This document shows, piece after piece, positions 52,899-62,549 of a stretch of 64,000 nucleotides of DNA. The stretch spans positions 1,221,001 through 1,285,000 of the forward strand of contig NZ_CP116339.1 of NCBI RefSeq assembly GCF_028198165.1, read 5' to 3'. Numbering within the stretch: the first letter of the stretch is position 1; each line of letters begins with the position of its first letter. The position numbers and the translations under genes were made by a program. The notes under the pieces are model-generated. The model ran no database searches, was not told where the DNA came from, and saw only the letters and a list, made by a program, of their open reading frames with translations. This DNA is from Pseudoxanthomonas sp. JBR18 (GTDB lineage: Bacteria; Pseudomonadota; Gammaproteobacteria; Xanthomonadales; Xanthomonadaceae).

Positions 52899-55712
52899 AT
52901 GGACCCTGCCCGCTGGAAGCGCGTCTCCCCGCTGCTGGACCTGCTGCTGGACATGAATCCAGAGCAGCGCGCGCACCAGCTGGAACGGGTGGCGCAGGAA
53001 GACCCGGACCTGGCCGAAGACGTCGCTGGCCTGCTGGCGCTGGAGGAAGACAGCGAAGAGGCCTGGCCGCCGCCCCTGCACGAGCCCCAGCCAACCCTGC
53101 GCGCCGGTGCCCGCATCGGGCCCTACCGCCTGGAATGCATGCTCGGCGAAGGCGGCATGGGCATGGTCTGGCGCGCCGCGCGTGCCGATGGCAGCTACCA
53201 ACGCCGGGTCGCGCTCAAGCTGCTCCGCCCTGGGTTCGCGGACCACCGCCTGCGCCTGCGCTTCTCGCGCGAGCGCGACATCCTGGCCCGGCTGGAACAT
53301 CCGCATATCGGCCGCCTGCTCGACGCCGGTGTCGGCGAGCAGGGCCAGCCCTATCTGGCGCTGGAATACGTCGAAGGCCTGCCCATCACCGAGTACTGCC
53401 AGCAGCACGCGCTGGGCCTGGAGGCGCGCCTGGCCCTGTTCCGCCAGGTCTGCCAGGCGGTCAGCCACGCGCACGCCAACCTGATCGTCCACCGCGACCT
53501 GAAGCCTTCCAACATCCTGGTCACCGCCGAAGGCGACACCCGGCTGCTGGACTTCGGCATCGCCAAGCTGCTCGACTCGCCCGAGGGTGGCGGCGCGCGC
53601 ACCGAGCTGCGGGCCTTCACTCCGCACTATGCCGCGCCCGAGCAGATCCGCGGCGAGCCGGTCACCACGCGCACCGATGTGTACGCCCTGGGCGTTGTCC
53701 TCTATGAGCTGCTGGCGGGCACCAAGCCCTACCGGCTAACCGGCGAATCGTCCCTGGAATGGGAGCGGGCGATCGTCGGGACCGAGCCTCCCCGGCCATC
53801 GCAGGCCGTGCTGGGCATGGACGCACCAAAGGAAATGCGGGGCGAGCTGCACCGCCAGGCCCGCCGCCTGCGTGGTGACCTGGACCGCATCGTGCTCAAG
53901 GCGCTGCTCAAGAAGCCCGAGCACCGCTACCCCTCGGTCGAGGCGCTGTCCTCGGACCTCGGGCGTCACCTTGAAGGGCTCCCGGTACAGGCGCGCCGGC
54001 AGAGTATCGGCTACCGCCTGGGCAAGTACGTCCTGCGTCAACGCTGGTGGCTGCTGGCGGGCAGCCTGGCCTCGCTAATCCTGCTGGGCGCCGCCGCCAT
54101 CAGCCTGCGCCAGGCCAGCCAGGCCGTGCGCGAAGCCCAGCGTGCCCAGGCGATGCAGGATTTCGTGATCGGGCTGTTCGACAGCGCCGGCGCCGCTCCA
54201 CGCGGCGACGCCTTCGATACCCGCAAGCTGCTGGAGCTCGGGGTGGCGCGTGGCGAGCGCGAGCTGGCCCAGCAACCCCTGGCCCACGCCGAACTGCTGG
54301 CGGTGGTGGCCCGGCTGCGGATCGGCCTGGGCGACTACGAGCAGGCGCTGGCGCTGCTCGAACATGCCCAGGCGCTGCTTCCTCCCGACGGGCAGGCGCC
54401 TGCCAATCTGCAGTTGCAGATCGCCGCCCAGGAAGGCCGCGCGCTGCGACTGCTCGATCGCGGCGACGCCTGTGCGCACAAGCTCGCCCCGCTGGAGCCC
54501 TTGACCCACAAGCAGCTGACCGACGATGCGGAGGTCGCGGACTTCCTGTCCCAATACGCCCGCTGCCTGCGCCCCCGTGGCGACCTGGACCTGGCGCGCC
54601 AGCTGTTGGACCGCTCGCTGGCACGACGCCAGAATCAGGGCGACGAGGTCGGCGTGGCCGAAAACATGCTGGACCTGGCGATGCTCGATACCGACCTGGC
54701 TCGGGAACAACAGGCACTGGAGGGCTACCAGGCCGCGCTGGCGCACCTGGACCAGCATTCCGGACGCGAGCATCCGCTGGCCGTGGAAATCCTGCGGGCC
54801 TTGGGTGCGGCCTGGCGGGTCCGCGGCGAGACCGCACGCGCGCAAAGCACCTACCAACAGGCGCTGGCGCTCTCCAATCGCCTCAACGGCACCGATCACC
54901 CGGTCACCCTGAGCCTGCAGCGCCAGATCGTCGCCCTGCAGGTGGATATGGGCCAGATCCGCGCCGCGGCCGCGCGCATGCGCATTTTGTTGCCCGAGAC
55001 CGAGCAGGTGCTTGGGCCGCACCACCGGGAAACCGGCCTGGCCTGGAACACGATGGGCATCATCGCCTGGGAGCAGGACGATCTGGAGGCCGCCCAGCGC
55101 GACATCGCCCACGCGGTGGAGATCTGGCGCACGCCGGAGGGCGCCGGACAGCTGGCCGGCGGACTGTTCAACTACGGACGGGTCCTGCACGCCGCCGGCC
55201 ACGACGGCCAGGCCCTGGAAGCCCTGCGCGAGGCGCGCACCCTGCGCATCGAGAACTACGGCGCCAAACACCCCCTGGTCGGCGATACCGACCGCATGAT
55301 CGGCCAGATCCTCGCCGACGGCGGCGCGCCGGAGAAGGCCGAATCCTGGTTCGAAAATGGGGCAACGCTGATCCGCAACGGTTACCCCGCCGACCATCCA
55401 CGCCGCCTGGAGGCCGAGTTGGCCGTGGCCCGCAACCAGGCGCGCCTGGGCCAACTGGAACCAGGACTGTCCCGCATGGACGCCCTGGCCCGACGCGCCG
55501 GAACCGGCAGCGAGGCCATCCGCCTGCGCTGGAGCGCGAGCGCCTACGCGGCCGAGGCCCGCTGCAGGATCAACGCCTCTAGCGCCCCGCTCAAGCAGTT
55601 GGATGCCTTGCTGGAACAGATCGGCCAGGCGCGCCCGGATGGCGGCACCCTGACCCGTGAGATCCAACAGATCCGCGATCGCTGCGCGACCCAGCGACTG
55701 GCCCAGCGCTGA
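52899..55712 (+). CDS. Transmembrane serine/threonine protein kinase with TPR sensor
   Basis: A 937-residue kinase. A short helical leader precedes the Hanks-type kinase domain (residues ~74-350): glycine loop LGEGGMGMVWRA, the Lys in VALKLL, catalytic loop VHRDLKPSNILV, DFGIAK and AAPEQIRGEPV. One membrane helix follows near residue 385 (WWLLAGSLASLILLGAAAISL), then ~530 residues of helical TPR-like repeats, presumably periplasmic, for ligand or partner binding. Cotranscribed with the ECF sigma factor, its likely partner. Confidence 0.92.
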   Translation: MDPARWKRVSPLLDLLLDMNPEQRAHQLERVAQEDPDLAEDVAGLLALEEDSEEAWPPPLHEPQPTLRAGARIGPYRLECMLGEGGMGMVWRAARADGSYQRRVALKLLRPGFADHRLRLRFSRERDILARLEHPHIGRLLDAGVGEQGQPYLALEYVEGLPITEYCQQHALGLEARLALFRQVCQAVSHAHANLIVHRDLKPSNILVTAEGDTRLLDFGIAKLLDSPEGGGARTELRAFTPHYAAPEQIRGEPVTTRTDVYALGVVLYELLAGTKPYRLTGESSLEWERAIVGTEPPRPSQAVLGMDAPKEMRGELHRQARRLRGDLDRIVLKALLKKPEHRYPSVEALSSDLGRHLEGLPVQARRQSIGYRLGKYVLRQRWWLLAGSLASLILLGAAAISLRQASQAVREAQRAQAMQDFVIGLFDSAGAAPRGDAFDTRKLLELGVARGERELAQQPLAHAELLAVVARLRIGLGDYEQALALLEHAQALLPPDGQAPANLQLQIAAQEGRALRLLDRGDACAHKLAPLEPLTHKQLTDDAEVADFLSQYARCLRPRGDLDLARQLLDRSLARRQNQGDEVGVAENMLDLAMLDTDLAREQQALEGYQAALAHLDQHSGREHPLAVEILRALGAAWRVRGETARAQSTYQQALALSNRLNGTDHPVTLSLQRQIVALQVDMGQIRAAAARMRILLPETEQVLGPHHRETGLAWNTMGIIAWEQDDLEAAQRDIAHAVEIWRTPEGAGQLAGGLFNYGRVLHAAGHDGQALEALREARTLRIENYGAKHPLVGDTDRMIGQILADGGAPEKAESWFENGATLIRNGYPADHPRRLEAELAVARNQARLGQLEPGLSRMDALARRAGTGSEAIRLRWSASAYAAEARCRINASSAPLKQLDALLEQIGQARPDGGTLTREIQQIRDRCATQRLAQR

Positions 55713-55755
55713 AGCGACCGCAGGCGTGCCATCGATCAGGAATTGACGATACGCC

Positions 55756-56379
55756 CTAGAGCGGTAACTTGGCCTGCAGCGGAGGGGCCATCGCCGACTC
55801 GCCGCGGGTGATCTTCTTGTACTCAGCGCGGCTGACCGACACGTAGGCCTCGTTGCCGCCGATTTCCACCTGCGGACCGTCCTGCACCACCCGTCCCTGA
55901 CCATCGACGCGCACGGTCATGGTCGCCTTCGCGCCGGTGTGGCAGATGGTCTTGATCTCGCTGAGCTCGTCGGCCCAGGCCAACAGGTACTGGCTGCCCT
56001 CGAACAACTCGCCGCGGAAATCGGTACGCAGTCCGTAGCACAGCACCGGGATGCGCCGTTGGTCGACCACCTCGCTCAGCTGCCAGACTTGGGAGCGGGT
56101 GAGGAACTGCGACTCGTCCACCAGCACACAATGCAGCGCCCCGTGCGCGGCGATATCGGCATCAACCACGCCCAGCAGGTCATCGTCGGCACCGAAGGCG
56201 GTCCCTTCGGCACGCAGTCCGATGCGCGAGGCCACCACGCCGGAGCCGGCGCGGTGATCCAGGCGCGGGGTCAGGATCAGCACGCGCATGCCGCGCTCCT
56301 GGTAGTTATGCGCCGACTGCAGCAGGGTCGTGGTCTTGCCGGCGTTCATCGCCGAATAATAGAAATAGAGCTTGGCCAT
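55756..56379 (-). CDS. tdk: Thymidine kinase (type II), reduced zinc site
   Basis: A 207-residue kinase of thymidine salvage. Walker A is [20 protein letters not shown], the Mg-binding VLVDESQFL follows, and substrate-lasso residues are in [19 protein letters not shown]. The family's structural zinc site is degraded: the Cys-rich loop reads [10 protein letters not shown] with one Cys, and the C-terminal YVSVCRxHY is YVSVSRAEY. The fold otherwise appears complete. The ATG at 56379 (MAKLYFYYS) is the family start. Confidence 0.95.
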   Translation of the reverse strand: MAKLYFYYSAMNAGKTTTLLQSAHNYQERGMRVLILTPRLDHRAGSGVVASRIGLRAEGTAFGADDDLLGVVDADIAAHGALHCVLVDESQFLTRSQVWQLSEVVDQRRIPVLCYGLRTDFRGELFEGSQYLLAWADELSEIKTICHTGAKATMTVRVDGQGRVVQDGPQVEIGGNEAYVSVSRAEYKKITRGESAMAPPLQAKLPL

Positions 56380-56548
56380 GGCCGTAATTCTAGCCGCCGG
56401 CTCCACCACGCCGCTGGCGGAAGACAAGCGCTCGGCGCACGGTCAGCGATCCGCTCAGGGCTGCGCGGACGCCTTCTCCTTCTTCTGGACTGGGCGGTGA
56501 ACCATGCCGTGTCGCGGCGACTCCACTCCGGGCGCAGGCAGGCTTTTC

Positions 56549-56554
56549 TATAAA
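56549..56554 (+). promoter_or_regulatory. Candidate -10 element for rep
   Basis: TATAAA preceded by a T-rich run (TTTTC), 30 bp upstream of the rep start codon; no convincing -35 at the expected distance. Confidence 0.3.
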
Positions 56555-56583
56555 CTGATGGCCTATCGCGAAACCTCTGGTTC

Positions 56584-58563
56584 ATGGACTTCCTCAACCC
56601 CCCACAGCGCGCGGCGGTGCTGCACGTGCATGGTCCGCTGCTGGTGCTGGCCGGCGCCGGCAGCGGCAAGACGCGCGTGATCATCGAGAAGATCGCGCAC
56701 CTGATCGCGTCCAAACGCATGCCGGCCAAGCGCATCGCGGCCATCACCTTCACCAACAAGTCGGCCAAGGAGATGCGCGAGCGCCTGGCCAAGCGCGTCA
56801 AGGGCGATGCGGCCGAAGGCCTGACCATCTGCACCTTCCACGCGCTGGGGCTGAAGTTCCTGCAGATCGAGCACGCTGCGGCAGGGTTGAAGCGCAATTT
56901 CTCCATCTTCGACGCCGACGATGCCAACGCGCAGTTCAAGGACCTGATGCCCGGCGCCAAGCCCGACGCGGTCGAGCAGATGAAATCGCTGGTCTCGCGG
57001 GCCAAGAATGCCGGGCTGTCGCCCGAGCAGACCGCCGAACTGGCCCGCAGCCCGCGCGAGGTGGAGGCCGCCGCGCTGTACGCGCGCTACCAGGCGCGGC
57101 TGGCCAGCTTCAACGCGGTGGACTTCGACGATCTGATCCGCCTGCCGGTGCAGATCCTGGAGGGCAACGCGGAGATCACCGCCGCCTGGCGCGAGCGCAT
57201 CGGCTACCTGCTGGTGGACGAATCGCAGGACACCAACGACGCCCAGTACCGCCTGCTCAAGGCCCTGGCCGGCCCGCGCGGCGACTTCACCTGCGTGGGC
57301 GATGACGATCAGTCGATCTACTCCTGGCGCGGTGCCAACCCCGAGAACCTGATGCTCATGGCACGCGACTATCCGCAGCTGGAGGTCATCAAGCTCGAAC
57401 AGAACTATCGCTGTTCCAACCGCGTGCTGCGCGCGGCCAACGCGCTCATCGCCAACAACCCGCACGAGCACCTCAAGCAGCTGTGGTCCGACCAGGCCGA
57501 CGGCGAGCGCATCCGGGTGTGGGAATGCCGCGACAACGAGCACGAGGCCGAGAAGGTCGCCGCGGAGATCGCCTTCCTGCAGAGCGCCAAGCAGGTGCCG
57601 TGGAACGAGTTCTGCATCCTGTTCCGCGGCAACTTCCAGTCAAGGGTGATCGAAAAGGCGCTGCAGCTGCTGCGTATCCCCTACCACCTGACCGGCGGCA
57701 CCGCGTTCCTGGAGCGGCAGGAGGTCAAGGACGCGCTGAGCTGGCTGCGCCTGGTGGCCAATCCGGATGACGATGCAGCCTTCCTGCGCGCGGTGCAGGC
57801 GCCCAAGCGCGAGGTCGGCGCGACCTCGCTGGCGCGCCTGGCCGAGCTGGCCCAGGCCCGGCATCTGCCGATGGCGCGCACGGCCGAGATCAGCGGCGCC
57901 CTGCAGGCCCTGCCGCCGCGCGCGGCCAATGGCCTGGCCGCGTTCAACGATGCCCTGCGCGACCTGCGCAGCCAGGCCCCCAAGCTGCCGGCGGCCGAAC
58001 TGGTGCTGCTGCTGGCCGAGCGTTCTGGCCTGCTGGCCGACCTGCGCGTGCAGTCCAAGGACGAGGCCTCCTTCCAGCGCCGCAAGGCCAACCTGGAGGA
58101 ACTGGCCGATTGGTTCGGTGGCGGCCCGCGCGGCGCCAGCGCGGGCGACCTGGCCGCGCAGCTGGCGCTGCTGTCGCGCAACGACAAGGACGATGGCGGC
58201 AACCAGGTGCGGATGATGACCCTGCACGCGGCCAAGGGCCTGGAATTCCGCTATGTGTTCATCGTCGGCTGCGAGGACGGCGTGCTGCCGCACGAGGCGG
58301 CGCTGGAGGAAGGCTCGCTGGAGGAAGAGCGCCGCCTGATGTACGTGGGCATTACCCGCGCCAAGCAGGGCCTGTACCTCAGCCACAGCCGCACCACGCG
58401 CAAGTTCCGCGAGCTGATGCGTCTGCAGCCCAGCCGCTTCATCGACGAGCTTCCGCAGAGCGAACTGCAGCGCGACGGCGCCGACCCGGTACTGGACGCA
58501 GCCAGCAAGCAGGAACGGGCCAAGGCCGGCCTGGCGGCGATCCAGGCACTGTTCGACGACTGA
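56584..58563 (+). CDS. rep: ATP-dependent DNA helicase Rep
   Basis: A 659-residue superfamily 1A 3'-5' helicase that helps replication forks pass obstacles. Motifs: LNPPQRAAVLHVHGPLLVLAGAGSGKTRV (Q motif and Walker A), AAITFTNKSAKEMRERL (Ia), YLLVDESQDTNDAQ (II), GDDDQSIYSWRGA (III), LEQNYRCSN (IV), TLHAAKGLEFRYVFIVGCEDGVLPH (V) and ERRLMYVGITRAK (VI). Length and MDFLNPPQ start fit Rep (673 in E. coli) better than UvrD. Confidence 0.95.
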   Translation: MDFLNPPQRAAVLHVHGPLLVLAGAGSGKTRVIIEKIAHLIASKRMPAKRIAAITFTNKSAKEMRERLAKRVKGDAAEGLTICTFHALGLKFLQIEHAAAGLKRNFSIFDADDANAQFKDLMPGAKPDAVEQMKSLVSRAKNAGLSPEQTAELARSPREVEAAALYARYQARLASFNAVDFDDLIRLPVQILEGNAEITAAWRERIGYLLVDESQDTNDAQYRLLKALAGPRGDFTCVGDDDQSIYSWRGANPENLMLMARDYPQLEVIKLEQNYRCSNRVLRAANALIANNPHEHLKQLWSDQADGERIRVWECRDNEHEAEKVAAEIAFLQSAKQVPWNEFCILFRGNFQSRVIEKALQLLRIPYHLTGGTAFLERQEVKDALSWLRLVANPDDDAAFLRAVQAPKREVGATSLARLAELAQARHLPMARTAEISGALQALPPRAANGLAAFNDALRDLRSQAPKLPAAELVLLLAERSGLLADLRVQSKDEASFQRRKANLEELADWFGGGPRGASAGDLAAQLALLSRNDKDDGGNQVRMMTLHAAKGLEFRYVFIVGCEDGVLPHEAALEEGSLEEERRLMYVGITRAKQGLYLSHSRTTRKFRELMRLQPSRFIDELPQSELQRDGADPVLDAASKQERAKAGLAAIQALFDD

Positions 58564-58581
58564 GCGGGCGGCGCTTACCGC

Positions 58582-60486
58582 CTACGGGGCGTCGTTGGAT
58601 CCCGATGGCGGGGTCGAGATATCGGAAGCAGGCGCGGCGCTCTGCTGGGCCTTCGCCTGCGCGGCGGCGGCTTCGGCCGCGGCGACCTGGGCCAGCACCT
58701 GGCGGACCAGGGCATCGGTGGCCTCGGCGGCGGTCATCCGCGACCGCGCGCGCGTGGTGGCACGTGCAGGCGTGGCCGGGGTCGAGCGCGAGGCGCCCGG
58801 CGCGGTCTCCCGGACCAAGGCGTCGGTGGCCTGCGCGGCCGTCCGCGGCGCTGGCGTGCGCGCAACGGACGCTGCCGGTGGCGGCACCGGGGTCCCGGAT
58901 GCTTGGGACGCGGCCTGTGCCACCAGCGTCCCGGTCGCCCGCGCCGCCAGCGTGGAGGACCGGGGCGGGGCCGGCGCCGGCTCGGCCGTGCGTCCCGCGG
59001 CGCGTGCGGCGGCCTGCGCTGCCAGCGTCTCGGTGGCCGTCGTGGCGGCGCGCGGTGCCTGCGCCCGCGGCGGGGTGGAGACCGGAGGCGGGAGGTTGTC
59101 GGGCCGCGCGGAGACACGCGCCGACGCCTGGCTCGCCAATGCGTCGTTGGCACGCGGGGCCTTGCTGGGACTGCCGCTAGGCGCAAGCGCCCGCGGGGCG
59201 GGCGTTTCGACGGGGGCACGGGCGGTAGCGGCCCTGACGTTTGCCGTCGACGTGGCCTTGGCCGGCGCCGGGGCTCGTGCGGATGCGGCCTGCGGCGCGG
59301 GCCTGGCTGCGGGGGTGACCGCCATAGCCGGGGGCACAGGCGAACGCGTCGGGCGCGCCACCGGCTGGGCCGGGGCGGGCGTCGCCTCCGCGACCACGGG
59401 GCGCCTGGGCGTGACGACGGCGGGCACCTCGGCGGCGGGGGTTGCCGCAGCGGCAAGGTCCGTCTTCTTCGCCACCACCGGGGGCGCGGCGGCGACCGCG
59501 CGGTCCACCGTGGGCGCCGGCGCAGGCTGCCGCTCCGGGGGCGTTGCCGGGACGGGCGCGGGTACCTGGGCGATAGAAGCCGGTGCCGGTGCCGGTGGCG
59601 TTGCCGGCGACGAGGCCTCGACCGGCGCCGACGCTTGCTCCGAGGCCGGCTCAGGCACGGTGGTCGTTGCCGTTGTCGTGGCGGGCTCGGTCGCCGCCGG
59701 ATCGGCATCGGGCAATGCAGCGGGAGGCGGCGCGAGGGCCTTGACCAGCAGATCGGAGGTCGCCGACGCCGAGGGCAAAGCACAGGCCAGGTTGCGGCCA
59801 TACAGGTCGGCGGCGACCTGCCCATGCAGCAGGATGAAATCCACCCCGGTGCGCTTGTAGCGCAGGCCGACCGGCGAGGGTTGCACGAACACCACCGCGT
59901 GCTGGCTTCCGTAGTCCAGCACCGCAAAGGACGGCTTGATGGTGTCGTAGAACTGCGCCTGCAGCGCCGTGCCGGTCCCGCGACAGCCAAAGGACAGGGT
60001 GAAGCGCGGCTGGGTGGCCGGGTCCTGCAGGACCAGTTCGGCCAGGCGCGTGCGGCTGGACTCGGCCACGCAGTCGCGTGGATCAGCCGCCTTCAGGCAG
60101 GTCTCACGGTCGGTCTCCCACTGCTGCTGGGCATGCGACATGGCCGCGCGGTTCACGCCGCCGCGCAGGCGCGCGGCGACATACGCGTCGTGCACCTGGT
60201 GGTCGAGCATGGCCAGCTCGACCTCGTCGCAGATCAGCTTTTGCAGATCGGTCAGCGGCTCGGCCAACGGCAGCATCGGCTCGCCCTCGACCGGGCGCGA
60301 GGGGCATTGGAAGGAGGCCTTGATGGTGCGCGGCGGCGCCGGCGGCAGCGTCTCGGGGATGGCGTTGAGCGCAGGCTCAGGCGCGCTCGACACTCCCTGC
60401 CGGGGCGGTGCGGGCGGCTGCGGTTTGCAGGCTGCCAGCAGCAGCGCCAGCGACAGCAGCGCTGCGGCAGTCAGGGTCAAGCGCAT
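58582..60486 (-). CDS. Lipoprotein with LprI-like and MliC-like lysozyme-inhibitor domains and long repeat tail
   Basis: A 634-residue lipoprotein (lipobox LLAAC at residue 20). Residues ~61-160 show the LprI/DUF1311 pattern (FQCPSRPVE, LICDEVELAMLDHQVHDAYVAAR, WETDRETCLKA, CVAESSRTRLAEL). Residues ~162-236 resemble MliC (FTLSFGCRGTGTALQAQFYD, LRYKRTGVDFILLHGQVAADLYG). The remaining ~395 residues are an Ala/Pro/Thr-rich low-complexity tail with five ATxxLVxQ-like repeats near the end. Inhibition of host or competitor lysozyme is plausible but inferred; domains were assigned by eye. ATG at 60525 is an alternative start. Confidence 0.72.
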   Translation of the reverse strand: MRLTLTAAALLSLALLLAACKPQPPAPPRQGVSSAPEPALNAIPETLPPAPPRTIKASFQCPSRPVEGEPMLPLAEPLTDLQKLICDEVELAMLDHQVHDAYVAARLRGGVNRAAMSHAQQQWETDRETCLKAADPRDCVAESSRTRLAELVLQDPATQPRFTLSFGCRGTGTALQAQFYDTIKPSFAVLDYGSQHAVVFVQPSPVGLRYKRTGVDFILLHGQVAADLYGRNLACALPSASATSDLLVKALAPPPAALPDADPAATEPATTTATTTVPEPASEQASAPVEASSPATPPAPAPASIAQVPAPVPATPPERQPAPAPTVDRAVAAAPPVVAKKTDLAAAATPAAEVPAVVTPRRPVVAEATPAPAQPVARPTRSPVPPAMAVTPAARPAPQAASARAPAPAKATSTANVRAATARAPVETPAPRALAPSGSPSKAPRANDALASQASARVSARPDNLPPPVSTPPRAQAPRAATTATETLAAQAAARAAGRTAEPAPAPPRSSTLAARATGTLVAQAASQASGTPVPPPAASVARTPAPRTAAQATDALVRETAPGASRSTPATPARATTRARSRMTAAEATDALVRQVLAQVAAAEAAAAQAKAQQSAAPASDISTPPSGSNDAP

Positions 60487-60541
60487 GGAGCACCGGTCAT
60501 GAGGGGGAGGTTCTTGCGGTTTCACGGGCGCAGCGGGTCAT

Positions 60542-61216
60542 TCAGGACAGCTGGGCACCCGAGCCCGGCGCGGGATCGCCGCCTCCCTGATCCCCCAGCC
60601 GCGCCTCCAGTTCGGCGACGCGGGCCTCCAGCGCGGCCAGGCGGTGTTCCAGCTCGCCGGCAGCCGCGGGGACCGCCCCTGTGGTGCGAGCCTGCACCGC
60701 CTCCACGTCCACCGGGCCAGCCAACAGGTGCATCCAGCGGTCCTCACGCTGGCCGGGCCCGCGTGGAATCTGCACCACCAGCGCGGAACTGCGATGGGCC
60801 AGCCGGTCGAGGTGATGGCGCGCATCCTCGGCGTCGGCCAGGGTGGTGAGTCGCTCGGCGCGGGCCAACAGTTCGTTGACCGTCTGCGGCCCACGCAGCA
60901 GCAGCAGGCCCAGCAGCGCGACCTGCTGATTGGGTAGGCCGAAGACCTTGCCGGTCAGGTGCTCGTAGCGCTCGGCGCGGGAGGAGAACTGCTGGCGGGC
61001 CAAACCCAGCGACTCCAGGGCGCGCAGCGCGTGCTGCACGGCGCCGGCCTGCAGGCTCATCAGCGGATCGCGCGCGGTCTTCTGGTTGGCGGCCGAGACC
61101 GCGGCGTTGACGGTCAGGGGGTAGACGTCCGGCGTGGTGGCCTCCTTCTCGATCAGACAGCCGAGCAGGCGCGCCTGGGCGGCGTCGAGCACGGGCAGTT
61201 CGGTGGCATCGGTCAT
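60542..61216 (-). CDS. yceH: YceH/DUF480 family protein
   Basis: A 224-residue protein with paired winged-helix domains typical of DUF480/YceH. Landmarks: [77 protein letters not shown] and [22 protein letters not shown]. The C-terminus has a short coiled coil ([20 protein letters not shown]). Function unknown despite wide conservation; DNA binding is suspected from the fold. Confidence 0.93.
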   Translation of the reverse strand: MTDATELPVLDAAQARLLGCLIEKEATTPDVYPLTVNAAVSAANQKTARDPLMSLQAGAVQHALRALESLGLARQQFSSRAERYEHLTGKVFGLPNQQVALLGLLLLRGPQTVNELLARAERLTTLADAEDARHHLDRLAHRSSALVVQIPRGPGQREDRWMHLLAGPVDVEAVQARTTGAVPAAAGELEHRLAALEARVAELEARLGDQGGGDPAPGSGAQLS

Positions 61217-61625
61217 GGGGCACCTGTTGAAGCGGAAGCGGGGCGCAAGGATAGCTGCCGCGTGCAGATGGCTGGGTGCAGGGCAGAACGGCGGCCATGC
61301 GCCGCGCCTCCCGCCTCGGACGTCTTCGATTCCCGCAGCCTGCGCCGGGAGCCGGGCTACAGCGGGAATTCCCCGGTCCTCTCGGCGCTAGGCGAACGCG
61401 TGGCATCGCACGTTCTGGACCAGCCGTTGGCGCGCGTGGTCCTCCCGAATTGGGCTGCCCGCACCGCGGGTGGCCAGGCGCACACCTGCGCGCTGACTGG
61501 TGCGCCGAGCCACCCTGCTGACTTACTGGAGTCGAGGCCATCGGGCCGCCCGGACAGGGGGCGCAGCACGGTGGTCATGGTCAGCCGTTAAACTCGCGCA
61601 TCCTTCAAGCCTCGCCCTTCGTCTC
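61217..61625. other. Intergenic region, nothing recognised
   Basis: About 410 bp between divergent yceH and acid phosphatase genes. Open frames on both strands are Arg/Gly/Ala-rich with no domain. The phosphatase frame stays open back to 61500, but that part has no signal peptide or family similarity. No repeat or terminator seen. Confidence 0.5.
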
Positions 61626-62549
61626 GTGACCCGACTCCGCACCCTGCTCCTGAGCGCCGGCACTGTGCTGGCGCTGGCCGCCTGCAAGCCGGCCCCCGCC
61701 CCGGACACCACGGCGACGACGCCCCAGTCCTCCGCCCAGGCCAGCGCCGATCCGGCCCCGGCCACCACCGAGGTGCTGGCCGACGACAACCTCAACGCCG
61801 TGCTCTGGGTGCAGCGCTCGGCCGAATACAAGGCCATCGCCGAGCAGACCTATCGCGCCGCCGCCGACCACCTCGATGCCGCGCTCAAAGACAAGACCTG
61901 GGACGCCCTGCCCGAGGATGAACGCGGCGGCGCGGTCGGCGATCTCAAACCGGCGGTGATCCTGGATGTGGACGAGACGGTGCTGGACAACTCGCCCTAC
62001 CAGGCCCGCCTGATCCGCGACAACGCCGGGTACGACGAGGTCAGCTGGGACCAGTGGGTCGCCGAGAAGAAGGCCAAGCCGGTCCCGGGCGTGGTCGAAT
62101 TCGCCAAGGCGGCCAAGGCCCGCGGCATCACCCTGCTGTACATCTCCAACCGCGCCGTGCATCTGAAGGACGCCACCCTGGCCAACCTGCGCAGCGCCGG
62201 GCTGCCGGTGGCCGATGACAGCGTGTTCCTGGGGCTGGGCACCGTGCTCAAGGGCTGCGAGCAGAACGGCACCGAGAAGACCTGCCGACGCAAGCTGGCC
62301 GGGCAGCAGTACCGGGTGCTGATGCAGTTCGGCGACCAGCTCGGCGATTTCGCCCAGGTCATCGCCAATACCGCGGAAGGCCGCGCCGGGCTGCTGGACA
62401 AGTACGACGCCTGGTTCGGCCAGCGCTGGTGGATGCTGCCCGGTCCGACCTACGGGTCGTGGGAACCGGCGCTATTCAACAACGACTGGCAGCAGCCGCG
62501 CGGGGTCCGCCGGGCCGCCAAGCGCGCGCAGCTGGATTTCGCCCAGTGA
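61626..62549 (+). CDS. HAD superfamily acid phosphatase lipoprotein, e(P4)-like
   Basis: A 307-residue lipoprotein. The signal peptide [16 protein letters not shown] carries a lipobox. The HAD motifs are [19 protein letters not shown] (nucleophile Asp), [27 protein letters not shown] (motif II) and [15 protein letters not shown] (motif III/IV). This is the class C acid phosphatase/5'-nucleotidase family (e(P4)), which dephosphorylates nucleotides at the outer membrane so nucleosides can be imported. The GTG start at 61626 precedes the basic n-region; the stop overlaps pyrF by 4 nt. Confidence 0.9.
   Translation: MTRLRTLLLSAGTVLALAACKPAPAPDTTATTPQSSAQASADPAPATTEVLADDNLNAVLWVQRSAEYKAIAEQTYRAAADHLDAALKDKTWDALPEDERGGAVGDLKPAVILDVDETVLDNSPYQARLIRDNAGYDEVSWDQWVAEKKAKPVPGVVEFAKAAKARGITLLYISNRAVHLKDATLANLRSAGLPVADDSVFLGLGTVLKGCEQNGTEKTCRRKLAGQQYRVLMQFGDQLGDFAQVIANTAEGRAGLLDKYDAWFGQRWWMLPGPTYGSWEPALFNNDWQQPRGVRRAAKRAQLDFAQ

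Noticed and set aside
61500..61625. N-terminal extension of the acid phosphatase
   Set aside because: Extension lacks signal character; the lipoprotein signal peptide begins directly at the GTG at 61626.
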